NCBI GenBank assembly: GCA_973895155.1
Contig: OZ316891.1
Coordinates: forward strand, 9,486,001 to 9,550,000
Source: Marsupella aquatica
Taxonomy: Eukaryota > Marchantiophyta
Direction: 5' to 3'
Length of the DNA stretch: 64,000 nt
This document shows positions 13,601-24,310 of the stretch, piece by piece. Each line of letters starts with the position of its first letter. Position 1 is the first letter of the stretch. The position numbers were made by a program, and so were the translations under genes. A model generated the notes under the pieces. The model did no database searches. It was not told the DNA's origin and saw nothing but the letters and a program-made list of their open reading frames with translations.

Positions 13601-15441
13601 TACTTTCCATACTCTCCATCCATACATTCTATGAACGACAAGTCTCTCGTCCTGCAGGTAGAAATAAGTGCTTCACAAATAGTCATAAAACCTCACATTT
13701 CGAGCAACGCCGCATGAGCAGCGAAACCCAGTTTCTCTCTCTACTGCATTTCGCATCTCAGCTACTACTTGGCTCCCCACTAGAAGCGAGGCTTCTAGAA
13801 GTGGTAGAGTCTCGAGGCTGAGCTGCATCGATTCAAAGTTGAACAAAGTGTCACTTTGTGGTCCACTGTTTGTCCTCAATTGTTTCCACAAACCCAGCAC
13901 ATGGCCAGAAAATGACAGTGTTGGAGGCCCGGATTGCAGTCGAGCTTCAACCTGGGCAGTAATATCTACAGCTCCTTCATCAAGCCCGTGCCTGTAGACA
14001 ACAAAAAGCCTGAGATTGTCGTGACGGTACATTTCACGAATGGTCATCCTACATAATTATGGAGGATCTACTCACAGTTGGAACTGTAACCACTCATTTC
14101 AATGCTTTGGCAAAACATATTTTATTTATTTTTCTTTACAAGTCCAACCTGAACATCCATCGATAGATTCCACACAACCCATTCCGTTTCATGCCAGCCA
14201 GAATAGGCATTTAACAGTTGGTAGATGACGACTTTGCTCGAGTTTCATATAAAAGTCCTCTCATCCTCTGTGCAAACATGATACTTGTCTTGTTGTTCCA
14301 TTCTTACTTCGAAGGAGGGTTTAGAGTGTGAACACCTTTCAACTGTTCCGAATCGCCGCAACACCGCCATTATACGTTTACTATCGGCTCTGTAAGGCGT
14401 CAAGTCTTCCCCATTTACAAGAACCAGCGTAGGAAGCCTGAGATTGAAAGACAATAACACTAAGAACTCTAACGCATAAGCCATTAGATAAACTAAATAC
14501 ACGGGTTGTATGTACAACAAGTATCATCATCCACATGTTAAGTTTTGAGAACTCATGTGATTTAGAGTCCACACAGTACTCTGTTAGAGGTTGTGCCAAG
14601 ATGGGAACCCCACGAAGTCAAGAAATGGTGCAAATAAGGACAGAACTCGTACTTGCTTTTGGCTTCGGCTATGGACACCATCTTGGGAACTCCGAGACTG
14701 CGTGCGACATAATTGCTGGTCACCACAAGGAATTTCTGCTCACACCCATAGCAAGTGACTCGTGAACGAAAAGGAATGCTGAAGGAAACTCACACAACAA
14801 GTATTTAATCGTCGTAGACAAGTGCCAGATGTCTCGGGTTCGTACGACAATATCCAGATTAAAATCAGAGCTGATCGACTCAACATCCATCATGAAGTCA
14901 AATTCGAGTGATTCGGTGTACAATCAATTCACAGATTGCAATTGTTGTCCGTTGTGCATTCAACACAATCAACATTGCAGAACCGTTTACGTGCAATAAG
15001 TTTCATCCAAAAGTCGCCACTCAACAGTAACCAAATGGGCGACAGACATGCCTGAGTAACACCGACGGGGCGTCCTCGCAAAGATGGACATCTCAACTCT
15101 TCAGATTGAGCATAGAAGCAGTCAATGTCCTGTATTCACCACCCAATGAACGTCAACACAGGTGTACAATCTGTAGTGTAGGAAGGTTTTCATCTGATGA
15201 GGGGGACAAAATATGGTGTGCAATCTTCAGCGTGCAAAGTAGTGTCAATCTTATCTCACTTGAGGGAATCTGATCACTATTTCAAACGCAGATTCAGTAT
15301 TCCACAACGAATGTCATTGCATGTATTCATGAGCAAGTCTTTCCATAAAATTGGCCATTTTACGATCGCTGGGGAGAAGTAGGTTCTGGAAACCAGGGCA
15401 GACGTTTCTAAACCAACCGCATGAAGTTTAGGGAACACCAT
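10612..15441 (-). CDS. DNA polymerase iota-like translesion polymerase with C-terminal UBZ3 zinc finger
   Basis: This Y-family polymerase copies past damaged bases in the nucleus. Twelve exons keep phase: 15418-15441, 15052-15129, 14653-14735, 14336-14437, 13697-13991, 13244-13348, 12994-13094, 12644-12782, 12292-12407, 11605-12014, 10612-11444 (the eleven main ones; the 14653 and 14336 pair is split by a 215-nt intron). They sum to 2286 nt, 761 residues, near the length of animal Pol iota. Visible motifs are ADIDCFYAQSEE (first catalytic Asp), KFLVVTSNYVARSLGVPK, LVLVNGEDLTPYR and GLDEGAVDIT (catalytic DE pair). IPGVGHQIHG (helix-hairpin-helix) and a little-finger domain follow. The NGEDLTPYR block is the Pol iota signature, unlike Pol eta. 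Residues about 680-715 form a C2H2 UBZ3 finger (CEDCG...EHADYHFAL), then a basic nuclear signal and a degenerate PCNA-binding end (TLDGFVV). The start is the first ATG after an in-frame stop. Intron 2 begins with GC. Confidence 0.87.
10756..10851 (-). other. UBZ3-type ubiquitin-binding zinc finger coding segment
   Basis: The last exon of the polymerase gene encodes a Cys-x2-Cys pair (VCEDCG) followed by a His-x3-His pair (EHADYH) and FALNLEK. This is the pattern of the UBZ3 finger in Pol eta, which binds mono-ubiquitinated PCNA. Animal Pol iota uses UBM motifs instead. Confidence 0.75.
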
Positions 15442-16036
15442 CTTATGAAAATGGGTGGCGGGAAGTGCCACTCAACTATCACATTGCAACAAGACAACAG
15501 CCAGAGAATCATTTTCTGGGAGACACTGCGGACATTTATGAGAAAGGTGCGAATTAGCGAGCTTAGATACACACGAACTCCTATTCCTAGGTCGTTGACA
15601 GTAGGAAACTGTCACTAGATCTTATATTTTTTGAGGATAAATCTAAAAGTAGGCATCAAAGACATCTGCAGATTTCTCCCTCACTGTCATCCTGTCGAAA
15701 ATAATTGATTGATCACTGTCATGTACAAAACCAGACTCTACTAACGCGTAAACACAAAGCTCACATGCTGCAGTTGCTCCCAATATTTAGATCTGCAAGC
15801 TGGAGCACAGCTAGCAGATTGATACTCGGGGAACTTCAGGGACTGTAACCTAACTGTATATACAAACAACCCTTCCCCAGTGCAGTGTTTTCAAATTGCC
15901 TAGGTGCTGTTCAGAGAACCACCACCTAGTCCTAAAACTTTCAAATAGCTCAGCCTTACACTGCTCACAAGAGATCTTAAACCAAGCGTTGCCAAAGCTG
16001 GGCATCTCCAGCCGCCACTGAACCAACTTTGGAGCT
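15442..16036. other. Gap between polymerase 5' end and AWPM-19 stop
   Basis: This stretch holds the upstream region and presumed leader of the minus-strand polymerase gene and the 3' untranslated region of the AWPM-19 gene. No TATA box stands out, and no other gene is seen. Confidence 0.5.
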
Positions 16037-16483
16037 CTAGCTATATCCGACGCCGAATTTGTTATTATACAACCCTCCGTGAAGTATCAACACGTAGATG
16101 GTCTCGAAGAACGTAAGAATAATTACAAATGCCGACAAGGCTCTCGTTCTGGACGATGTATAGCCAATGTCAATCTGCTTGCATGCCACTCCGAAGGCCA
16201 CAAGCAGAACGACCCAAGCGATCAATGCAGTGGTGGACGCACTGCCCACACTCCCAGAGTTGTAGTGATGGAAGTGGGTAAGCCCAGAAATAATGGCGGC
16301 AGCAACCAGCATCCCGGCTACTAAAGAGAGAATGATCAGAGTTAAGGTAGCGCCGTTCTCCCCGGCAAGAGTAGAATCAACGTGCTTGTCAAAACAGTAG
16401 CCTGCCAGAGCCAGCAGTATCAAGTCTAGGATGGCCAGCCAAATAACTAACCCTAGTACATGATGCTTCCCAATTACTGCCAT
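16037..16483 (-). CDS. AWPM-19-like (PM19L) integral membrane protein
   Basis: A single uninterrupted exon encodes 148 residues, close to the 150-190 usual for the family. Four hydrophobic segments lie at about residues 8-28, 45-68, 85-105 and 118-138. Family-like signatures are the conserved SASTTALIAWVVLLVAFG stretch followed by ACK.I.IG in the third segment region, and the terminal IL.HGGLYN. AWPM-19 proteins are plant-specific plasma-membrane proteins, usually induced by abscisic acid, drought or cold and linked to membrane stability or ABA transport. The ATG is the first in frame, and the residue after it starts the expected short cytosolic N-terminus. Its neighbours are unrelated. Confidence 0.85.
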   Translation of the reverse strand: MAVIGKHHVLGLVIWLAILDLILLALAGYCFDKHVDSTLAGENGATLTLIILSLVAGMLVAAAIISGLTHFHHYNSGSVGSASTTALIAWVVLLVAFGVACKQIDIGYTSSRTRALSAFVIILTFFETIYVLILHGGLYNNKFGVGYS

Positions 16484-16935
16484 TTCACCAAATTCTCCTC
16501 TTAAGACTAGCTATTGCTTTCTTCGAACTCTTCAATTCCGATCGTCAGAAGTGTGGACCGATACAGGGCACTGTCCTTACTCCTTACTTTCCAGCTGGAC
16601 CAAATGCTCAATACAATGAAGTTTTGAGCTAGGCAAGCTGTGCTCAATTTGTGCGAGGAGAGCAAACGCAATTTGACCACGAGGATTTCAACAGCTGAAA
16701 TGAGCGTCAGGCACTCACAAAATGAGCTATCACTCGGTTGCCCGTCTTTTGCTCATCCGCCATATAACTACTGCCCAACGCAGCTCAGCTCAGCCCAGCC
16801 CAGCTCAGCTCCAGTTCGTTCACTGTCTCGCAACAGTTTCCTTCAGAAGAGAGCGCTCTAGAAGCATAGAAACGAAGATTGTACTCGACGACCTCGCACT
16901 CTCCGATTCTGCTCAGCTGTGAGGCTGCAGGGCCG

Positions 16936-16944
16936 AATTTTATA
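16936..16944 (-). promoter_or_regulatory. TATA box of the AWPM-19 gene
   Basis: On the minus strand the sequence CCTATAAAATT lies about 455 nt upstream of the ATG. Transcription starting about 30 nt below it would give a leader of roughly 420 nt. The leader region contains a short AGCTC/AGCCC repeat (16787-16812). I did not find an unambiguous ABRE core with its full context. Confidence 0.45.
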
Positions 16945-17439
16945 GGCAATTCGTAGAAGCCAAAACAGAAAGTGCAGCAGCAAAATGACTACGGAAAACC
17001 CAAGATAGAACAGAGAAATTATGACAACCTGACCAGCTGTGGTCCTCACTATCTGCCAGCTGCGCATCCCCAATGTCTGCGGGGAAAACTTGATTTGAGT
17101 ACAAAACCCATATCTGCAATTTGCTATTTGACGTGAGCAAAGCTTCTATTATTATCTGGGGGAGTCCCTCCATAGCTTTCCCGCCCTCTACTGTAGCAGT
17201 CATGTCAGTTGGTAGTTTCGTACTGCGGCTCTGTTTCACAGCAGGTGCATTCACCTGGATTGACCCAATCACCTGACCAACAGGGGTTAACTTCCAACCG
17301 TGACAGAGGGAGAGGACCCAAAGTTGTACTTTAGAGGAATCCAATGCAAGTCATGACTCATGAGCGATTATTAGGTCACATTATAAGAGTTGTCCCTTAA
17401 AGAACTGGTGCAATGAACTATGATTAATGTTGTTATGCC

Positions 17440-17598
17440 AGACATTTATTTGATAGATCTCTAAATCTAAAAGTGTTACTTGATAGACACCGTGACATTT
17501 ATTTTGTGTACTTTGATTTAAGGTCTATCAACGTCTGGATCCTTCATGGGGTCCGTCAAGTAACATTTTTCAATTTTGTATATATCAAATAAATGTCT
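17440..17598. mobile_element. Small inverted-repeat element (hairpin MITE), about 159 bp
   Basis: The ends AGACATTTATTTGATA and TATCAAATAAATGTCT are near-perfect inverse complements. The similarity continues inwards to a TGTTACTTGA segment on each arm, so the two arms of about 50 nt can pair as a long hairpin around a short centre. There is no coding capacity. The target duplication is not clear, so the superfamily is unassigned. Confidence 0.65.
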
Positions 17599-17901
17599 TT
17601 TGTTAAACCCAAAACATGAGTCACCTGGTAAATTCTCTCACCAATACATATTGATTCATGAACTCTCATTGAAGTTGGGGCAGTAGTGTGACTCAAAGTT
17701 GTCAGTCTTTGCTTCAGCAGCACTAGTGACTATTTCGAGAGAAGCACGTATGCAAGCCCTTTTGGCAATTTCAGACAGTATGCAAATCCTCAGTAGTTTA
17801 ACTGAGAGACACTCAACTCACCCTAGCTTGATCCATGCCTAAATAACAGTGGACTCAATCCATGAAGAAGGCCTAAGCATGGAACAATAATAGGAGTGTG
17901 C

Positions 17902-18331
17902 GTCCGGTTTGGACTTGTCGGACAAATAGCACCATTTGGAGCGACAAATGACATATGTCACCCCGGTTGGGATCGACTGGGGTGACAGGGTCGGGCCGGG
18001 AGGGTTTGGAGCCGAGCCGGGAGAAGGGTCGGGGGGTTGGACGGGTCGGGCCGGGGGATCGCCCGGGGGGGTCGGTCGAGGGTTGGGGGAGTCCGGGACT
18101 GGGCCGGGAGACTTCAAAAGACTTTGCGACCTGGCCGGGAGGGTTCGGGAAAGTCTGGGACCCGGCTGGGAGGGGTCGGAAGAGTTTGGGACCGGGCAGG
18201 GGATGGTTTGGGAATTTTTGGTCCTGGTTGGGGAATCTAAGGGAATATTGGACAAATAGGCCGTTTTTGAGCGGACAAGTTGTCATTTGTCGTGTCGGAC
18301 AAGTAAACATCTTGTCCGACAGTGAAAACCG
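17902..18331. mobile_element. Mutator-like miniature element with 9-bp target duplication and internal G-rich minisatellite
   Basis: The 9-base word GGAGTGTGC flanks the segment at 17893-17901 and 18332-18340. The inner ends are inverted: CCGGTTTGGACTTGTCGGACAA on the left (split by one base from the right copy), against CGGTTTTCACTGTCGGACAA on the complementary strand at the right. A perfect GTCGGACAAG/CTTGTCCGAC hairpin lies at 18294-18320. The centre (17980-18240) is a G-rich array of units of about 28-30 bp on the plus strand. Nine-base target duplications are typical of the Mutator superfamily. The long frames read through the G-rich array are compositional artefacts. Confidence 0.7.
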
Positions 18332-18539
18332 GGAGTGTGCCATACACACACACTTGGGGTGCAGTGACACCATCTGTATATGAGCAAAGCTCAGGCATCC
18401 AAACTCATTTCTATGGCTGTGTTGCTCAAGAGTTGAGGGACAACTACAGGCATAGCATCCGCACAAGTTTTCAGGCCGACGCCCTGCAAATAGAAATTCC
18501 CATGGCTGATTAGAATCACTTAGTGTAAAACCCTTAAAA

Positions 18540-18800
18540 CTATGTGAGAATAAACTAATAATATTTTGGAAAAATAAATTCAACTAAAAAACCCCTTTAT
18601 TTTATAAATTTTGACAAATTCTTAAAATACTTTACTGAATTTGAGAAATAATTATTTTACCAAAATTGGATTTTTCAATGCTTCTAGCATAAATTTTTAT
18701 TATAATTAGTAGTTTGGAAAAATTATAAATAAGTTTTATTTGTTCACACTTCGTCTTAATAATTTGACTAATAATTCCCTAAATGATTAGAGGTTTGGAT
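18540..18800. other. AT-rich non-genic stretch
   Basis: This segment is strongly AT-rich with many A and T homopolymers. No gene, RNA or repeat border was recognised. Confidence 0.5.
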
Positions 18801-18959
18801 TGCATTTTAGAACATTTCACTGGCAACTGCCAAAAGAGCATCCGTTGTTACTGTACACAGCAAGCTCCTGGCCCGTCAATCTTTACCGTAATGTAGATTC
18901 AAACAAATGGAACATGCAAGCATAGATGTGATTTGGCTTAGCAGGCAACACAGTTTGAG

Positions 18960-19050
18960 CAGCCACAAAAATCGCAAAAAATGGTGGTATGGAAATCATT
19001 TTAGCCCACAAAAATCACAAAACATGGTGGTATGGAAATCATTTCAGTCA
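18960..19050. repeat. Tandem duplication of about 43 bp
   Basis: The segment containing ATGGTGGTATGGAAATCATTT occurs twice in a row (near 18980 and 19024), with the preceding ACAAAAATC.CAAAA also shared. It appears non-coding. Confidence 0.7.
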
Positions 19051-19389
19051 GTTTTTCTGGTGGCTTTTCAAATGTTATCCTATTTGGCCCTTGCTCACTT
19101 GACTGAATGTGTTCGGTCTTGGTGTTGTTGTTGGTCTGTGACCTGTCTTGGGTCTGGCCTATTTTATTCCCGCTTTTTATTGGGTTTTCCTTCTCTTTTA
19201 AGTAAAGTACTCCGTTCAAGATTTTTTTTTTTAAATCATTTTTGAAGGTGTCCCAAAAATTTGGCGATTGGGGATGCGTGCAACACATCATTGGAAAAAT
19301 CCCCCTACTTTTTTGGCGAGGGGGCTGATGGCTTCCACCGGTGTGGATGCTCAGGGCCGACGGTGTAACGTGATGAGTCCCCTTACATT

Positions 19390-19740
19390 GTTACCGTGAA
19401 GCGCCCGACGCGCAGTAAAAATAAGAAGAGTATAACATCCTGTTGGTGGCAGACCGCAACAAAACGCTCATCACACGCGTCGCATTCCGCGACGATCTGT
19501 CAGAATCGGAAACCGATCCGCGGGCAGGCCGAATCGCGGAGCTGACGTGGATATTTTGTTTTCTCTCAGCCCCGGGCACCCACGTCGGGCACGCACCTCC
19601 TGCCCACGGCGGGCAGAAACGCGGGCAGGTACAATGACGACGATAGATGCGAATTTCGTTAATGGTCAGGCTCCGATGGGCGACACGTATAAAATGGAGG
19701 GCTCGATAGCGTGCACGTGGGGGGCTCTTTATGGTGGACA
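19390..19740. other. GC-rich island with a TATA-like motif
   Basis: A CpG-rich block inside AT-rich DNA holds several GCGGGCAG-type words and, at about 19688-19695, a TATAAA preceded by CACG and followed by a CACGTG word at 19713. It looks promoter-like for plus-strand transcription. A 63-codon frame starting at 19634 crosses it, but I recognise no product. Confidence 0.35.
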
Positions 19741-19829
19741 GAACCTTTGCCTCGTTCCGCACGTTCTGTATTCCTATCTGAGGAATCCGATGAGTTTCTT
19801 TATCTCTAGTTTACTCATTTGAGATTTTG

Positions 19830-21070
19830 AGGATTTTGCTGAGGTGTTTTTTTGTTCAGGGTTGGCTGCACTCCTATTGACTGTTAGCCTATCACGACCA
19901 GGGGTAAACAGTAAAGGCCCTCGTCTTTGTCTGTTGTGTGCATGCAATGCATGCAGTAATAAAAGTTGGGGCTTCTTTTCATAGTATTTTTTAGTGAGTA
20001 GGGGAGGTGGTATAAATGACAAATCTTATTACAACTACAGTCATAAGAAGTGTCTAAGTGCATTCCTTGATTTATTGGGTTTTTTTTCTTTTGGTATGAT
20101 CATGTGTCCCGCTTGGCATTCCTGTCTTGTGTTATATATAAATTAAATTAAATTAAATTAAATTAAATACAGACTACCAGTCACCTAATCTTAGAGCAAT
20201 TTGCTTTGTAAATATACCCAAAAATGGTGTGCACGTGAGGAACAAGGTGAGTTCTTTCCTAGTGTACTCAAATTGAAAATTTTGCAGAGGTGTTTTCTGC
20301 TCTGGGTTGGCTGCATTTCCTATGACTGCCAGCCTATCACTATGAGGAGGTAAAGAGAAAGACCCTCGTTGTTGTCTGTTACCGTGTTACGTGCATGCAT
20401 GCAATAATAAAGATTGGGGCTACTTTTCAATGCATTTTTTTAGTGATTAGGGGAGGTGGCATTATAGCAAATCTTACTCCAGCTACAGTCATGTGTGAAA
20501 GTGCCTTTCTTGCTTAAATGCATGTAGACCATGTGGTCCCCTCATATTATAGCCATTTCATTTGTAAATACACCAGAAAATTAGTACACATAAGGAACAA
20601 CATGAGTTTTTATCTAATTTACTCATTTGAGGATTTTTGCTGAGGTGCTTTTCTGAATTTCCTATGACTGTCAGCCTATTGTGACAGGGCGTAAATTGTA
20701 AGCACCGTCGTTGTTGCCTGTTACATAATTGCAGTACTAAAATACATAACTGAATTTCTGTCTATAAGTGTACACATGAGGACCACAGGTGTTTTTTACT
20801 AGTGTTCTCTTTAAACTATTTTGCCCCAGATTTTGCTAAAAGTGTCTCTGCTATGGGTTGTCCTGTATTTCATATGACCATCAGCCTATCACGATCAGGG
20901 CATGTTAAAGAATAGAGACCCTCGTGGATGTCTGCTACGTGCATGCAGTTAAAAAGTTGGGGGCCTTTTCAGGGTATTCTTCAGTGATTAAAGGAGGTGG
21001 CACAAATGGCCAATCTGGCTACTGTCGACTGTGCATGATTGTACCTTGTATAAGATCATTATGTGGTTAA
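19830..21070. repeat. Four-unit diverged tandem array
   Basis: Units begin near 19837, 20281, 20636 and 20832, each with TTTGC.GAGGTG or a variant. Shared blocks follow in the same order: GGGTTGGCTGCAT, CCTATGACTG.CAGCCTATCAC, CCCTCGT..TTGTCTG, ACGTGCATGCA, TTGGGGC..CTTTTCA and GATTAGGGGAGGTGGCA. Unit three lacks its second half. A TTAAA pentanucleotide run sits in the first unit (20139-20168). No coding frame survives. Confidence 0.75.
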
Positions 21071-21104
21071 ACCATAGCTGCCGGGCCCAATCCTTGTCTA
21101 ACTT

Positions 21105-21405
21105 TATTTTTTGTTCTTGGAGGTTAACTACTTATTTTTCCTTCACCCCTTTGCATTAAAAAAATTTCTTCTTGGAGGTTGTCTTAGTTTCTATGGTTTT
21201 CGCATTATTTTTGGGTTCTATTGTTCAAGGTTATTTTAGTTTCCTCGACCGGAAGTGTAGTTTGTTTTTTAATTCTTGGAGGTTAATTTAGTTTGCTTGG
21301 GTTGTGCATTTTCTGTATTGTTCTTCAACGTTACTTTAGATTCCTTGACCGTTTGTGAATTTTCTTGGAAGCTACTTTAGTTTCCTAGTTTTGTGCATTT
21401 TATTT
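21105..21405. repeat. T-rich tandem repeat built on TTCTTGGAGGTTA
   Basis: Four loosely spaced copies of TTCTTGGAGGTTAACT or a variant are followed by TTTAGTTTCCT and TTGTGCATT words, with a spacing of about 90-130 bp. This is a degraded minisatellite with no gene. Confidence 0.55.
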
Positions 21406-21409
21406 TCAC

Positions 21410-23386
21410 TCTTGACTCCGCTTCACTCACTTTCAATATTGACTTCACTTTTGCTGGTCAACAATGAAGAATGATTCATGACCAGAGATGACTTCAACAA
21501 TGAAAACTTTCTTATTGATAGTGTTCTTATGCAACAACATGGATCACAAGCAAGGTGTTTGTGCAAGTATGACTAAACTTAAAGATGGGGCATACAATGT
21601 GAGCTGGTGGGAGCTCTACAATCCCTCCCATGCTCCTTTCATTTAGCCACCACTACCTTAGTGAAATCTCAGACTAACCCACACTAGGCAACCCAACCAA
21701 TAGACCAATGTGTATTGTTGTGGTGGAAAGTGAAAGCAAAACAATACAAGTACAGCATTCAAACGGGCACTGGGCTATGCCTGCTTGCTGCCCAGAAATT
21801 TTGGAATTAAAAAAATTCACTAGGGCCAATTAGATTGCAGGGAAACAATATTGAATTTTTGGGGCTTGTTGTCAAAATTGTCTGCAATTATTGCCAGTTG
21901 TAGATCTCTGGGAATTAGTTTGTTTGAGCCCAAGATCACATCAAACAGGCAAGATTTGGTGCAAGTGCACAAAAAAAAATGCCTGATCCACACCAGGTGC
22001 TCCATCCAGAAAATGAGCCCACCAGTAGATTGTGTCATACATGCGAGCTCCAGGTAACTTGGAGCGCTAAGTAGTAGGAGTTGCCGTTTAATTAATGCCC
22101 TCTCCTGGTGGCCTTACAATTTTTTGCCTTACTTTGAATGCCCTCACTCTCCTCATTGCTCACGGTCTTATTACAAAGTGTTGGCCCCACAATGAACAGT
22201 GTCTAAGTGCATTCCATGGATAAGTGCAGGATAATTACCTCAATGCATACTTAAAGAATTATTTATTGATTAATGCAGCACACAATTACATAAAGTAGTT
22301 TCATGCACTTACCAGTAGCCAGATGCAATCAGGAGTTAAGCAAGTTATGCCATCAAGAGTTTTGCAAGTGGAAAGTTTATTCAAAAGGAGAAACCATTCC
22401 AACAAATATGGGGAGTAGCCACTACTTTGTGTTTTGCATGTGTGGAACAAAAGCGAGAAAAAGTGTGGTATTAGTATTGAATTATCGTCATGTTCATAGC
22501 ATTTGTACACGAGAATTGCTGGAGAGAATTGACACAAATAACAATTTTACGCCAATTGGAAGGATCATTCCTGGTCTACGGCGCTCTGCTAGCCGAGTCA
22601 TCCATCACTGATCCCACTTGATGAATCTAGCCTCAAGCTCTCAAAGGTATACGAGAATACAAGATATTTTTTGACTTCCCGTTATAGAGAAGCCATCTGA
22701 GCCGCTCAAAATGAAGATTTTTTATTAGAATATATTTTGATTTACTTTATGAGAGTGCTTTCCTTTGTTTCTTTGGCCATTTGAAACTAACTTGCAACCC
22801 TTTTTAATTTCTATTGGAAATCTATTTTTCTCTGCTTATGTACCTCCCTTGATTTTTTATTTCCTTATTTATCTCCAGATGAGAGCCCTTCAGGTAGTTT
22901 CACGCTTACCCCTTTTGAATTTTTTCAATTGTGGCACTCCCCACTGGCACGAGCTCCTCCTTCTCTGAGATGTAATTTCTCCTACTTACCATTGCTGCCC
23001 CCCCCCCCCCCCCAACTTCCACCATTACCTCCCCCTCATAGGACACAACCCATTATAACCCTTTTAAGGATAATTTGATTGAAAGGAAATTATCGTTTTA
23101 ATCAAATTCCTTAAGATTAATACAGCTTAATTTTGCTTTTGTTGCTACAAGACACAAAAAAGTGAAGTGTGTTGCAGGATGAGCATGCTTTCAGCCCAGT
23201 CCGTGATTCTCCAACAGTCGGGTAGGTCTTCATACTCTTTGGACTCTGTAAAACCACCCAATTTCACTTCTAGGCCCTCAACTAGGCCATTGGGGCAATG
23301 GCCATTTTAACTCCCATGCAAATTAGAGGAAAAAGACCATAGTCCCCCTCTTTTATCCCTTTGTAGTATCATGGGAGGTCCCTAGT
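21410..23386. other. Intergenic DNA without recognisable genes
   Basis: Only short unsupported frames occur. There is a C run of about 16 bases at 22999-23014. I could not link the stretch to a known element. Confidence 0.45.
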
Positions 23387-23395
23387 CATAACCTC

Positions 23396-23680
23396 GGGGG
23401 GTTAACTAAGTGTATATTTTGGGGTACCACTTGCGATCCTAGCCTAATATAAATAGACCTATTTTATAAAGAAAATATTCCAAGAATATCTCCAATTTCA
23501 ATATTAATAACCTATTTTATTTTATAAAAAGTATATATTAGAGAATATTCTATAAACATGAGGTTATAATACCTTCTTTTGCCTCCTATGCTTTTTAAAA
23601 ATTTAGTTAATTTCTATCGAAAATGCCTATTTTGGATCGCATGTGGTTCTTAAGATTTTTGATAGTTAACCCCCTCAGGC
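23396..23680. mobile_element. Miniature inverted-repeat element, copy 1 (285 bp)
   Basis: The segment starts GGGGGGTTAACTAAG and ends GATAGTTAACCCCCTC plus a few bases. It is flanked by the 9-base word CATAACCTC at 23387-23395 and 23681-23689. The interior is AT-rich and non-coding. A second, inverted copy lies at 25476-25765. The 9-base target duplications suggest a Mutator-like miniature element. Confidence 0.75.
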
Positions 23681-24009
23681 CATAACCTCCTTGCCAGCTT
23701 GGCCAGAGCGTTCGAAATCTTAATCCCCAGCCAATCTTTTAAAATTTTGTGTATACTAATTTACAGGGCAGTATGGGATATAATGCGTTGAACAAGAGCT
23801 TCTACTCAAGTGCTGAGGTTCTATTAAACCTTATAGAGACAGGGCTTTAATACACTAAAAGGCCTGAAAGATTTTCATTTTTACTGATTTTAGTAAAAGT
23901 ATACCACAATCCTCCTAACGAGATGATCCAAATCTTGACTTGGCATTATGCTTCCAGAATGCACTGGAAAACACAAAGGGAAAAATCATGAAGTGCAGTA
24001 TGTGTCAAA

Positions 24010-24310
24010 AAAGAGTATTGGGGTTTATACTTTCTATCCCATCCTTCCCAAGGTTCATATCTTCATTTTGGGTTCATTCTCTTTGGAAGGCTCAAATCAC
24101 TCAGGGACTTAGACCCCACCTGTTCTCCCCTCCTTCCCAACGTTTGATTCTTCACTTTGGGTGGGAAAAAGGAGCAGGGGTTTACACTTGCTATCCCATG
24201 GCCTGTTTGGGGGGCCTAGCTCCCTTGGCTCACATCACTCAGGGACTACATTCCTTAAACCCCACTTGCTCTTCCCTCCTTCCTAAGGTTCATATCTTCA
24301 TTTTCCCATC
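24010..24310. repeat. Diverged duplication of a pyrimidine-rich segment
   Basis: Blocks GGGTTTA.ACTT.CTATCCCAT, AATCACTCAGGGACT and TTCATATCTTCATTTT occur twice in the same order, at about 24020-24110 and 24178-24305. The flanking DNA is CT-rich and no gene is supported. Confidence 0.5.

Noticed and set aside
17839-18583. Long proline-rich frames on the minus strand and glycine-rich frames on the plus strand
   Set aside because: They only reflect the G-rich minisatellite inside the miniature element, where stops are rare in all frames.
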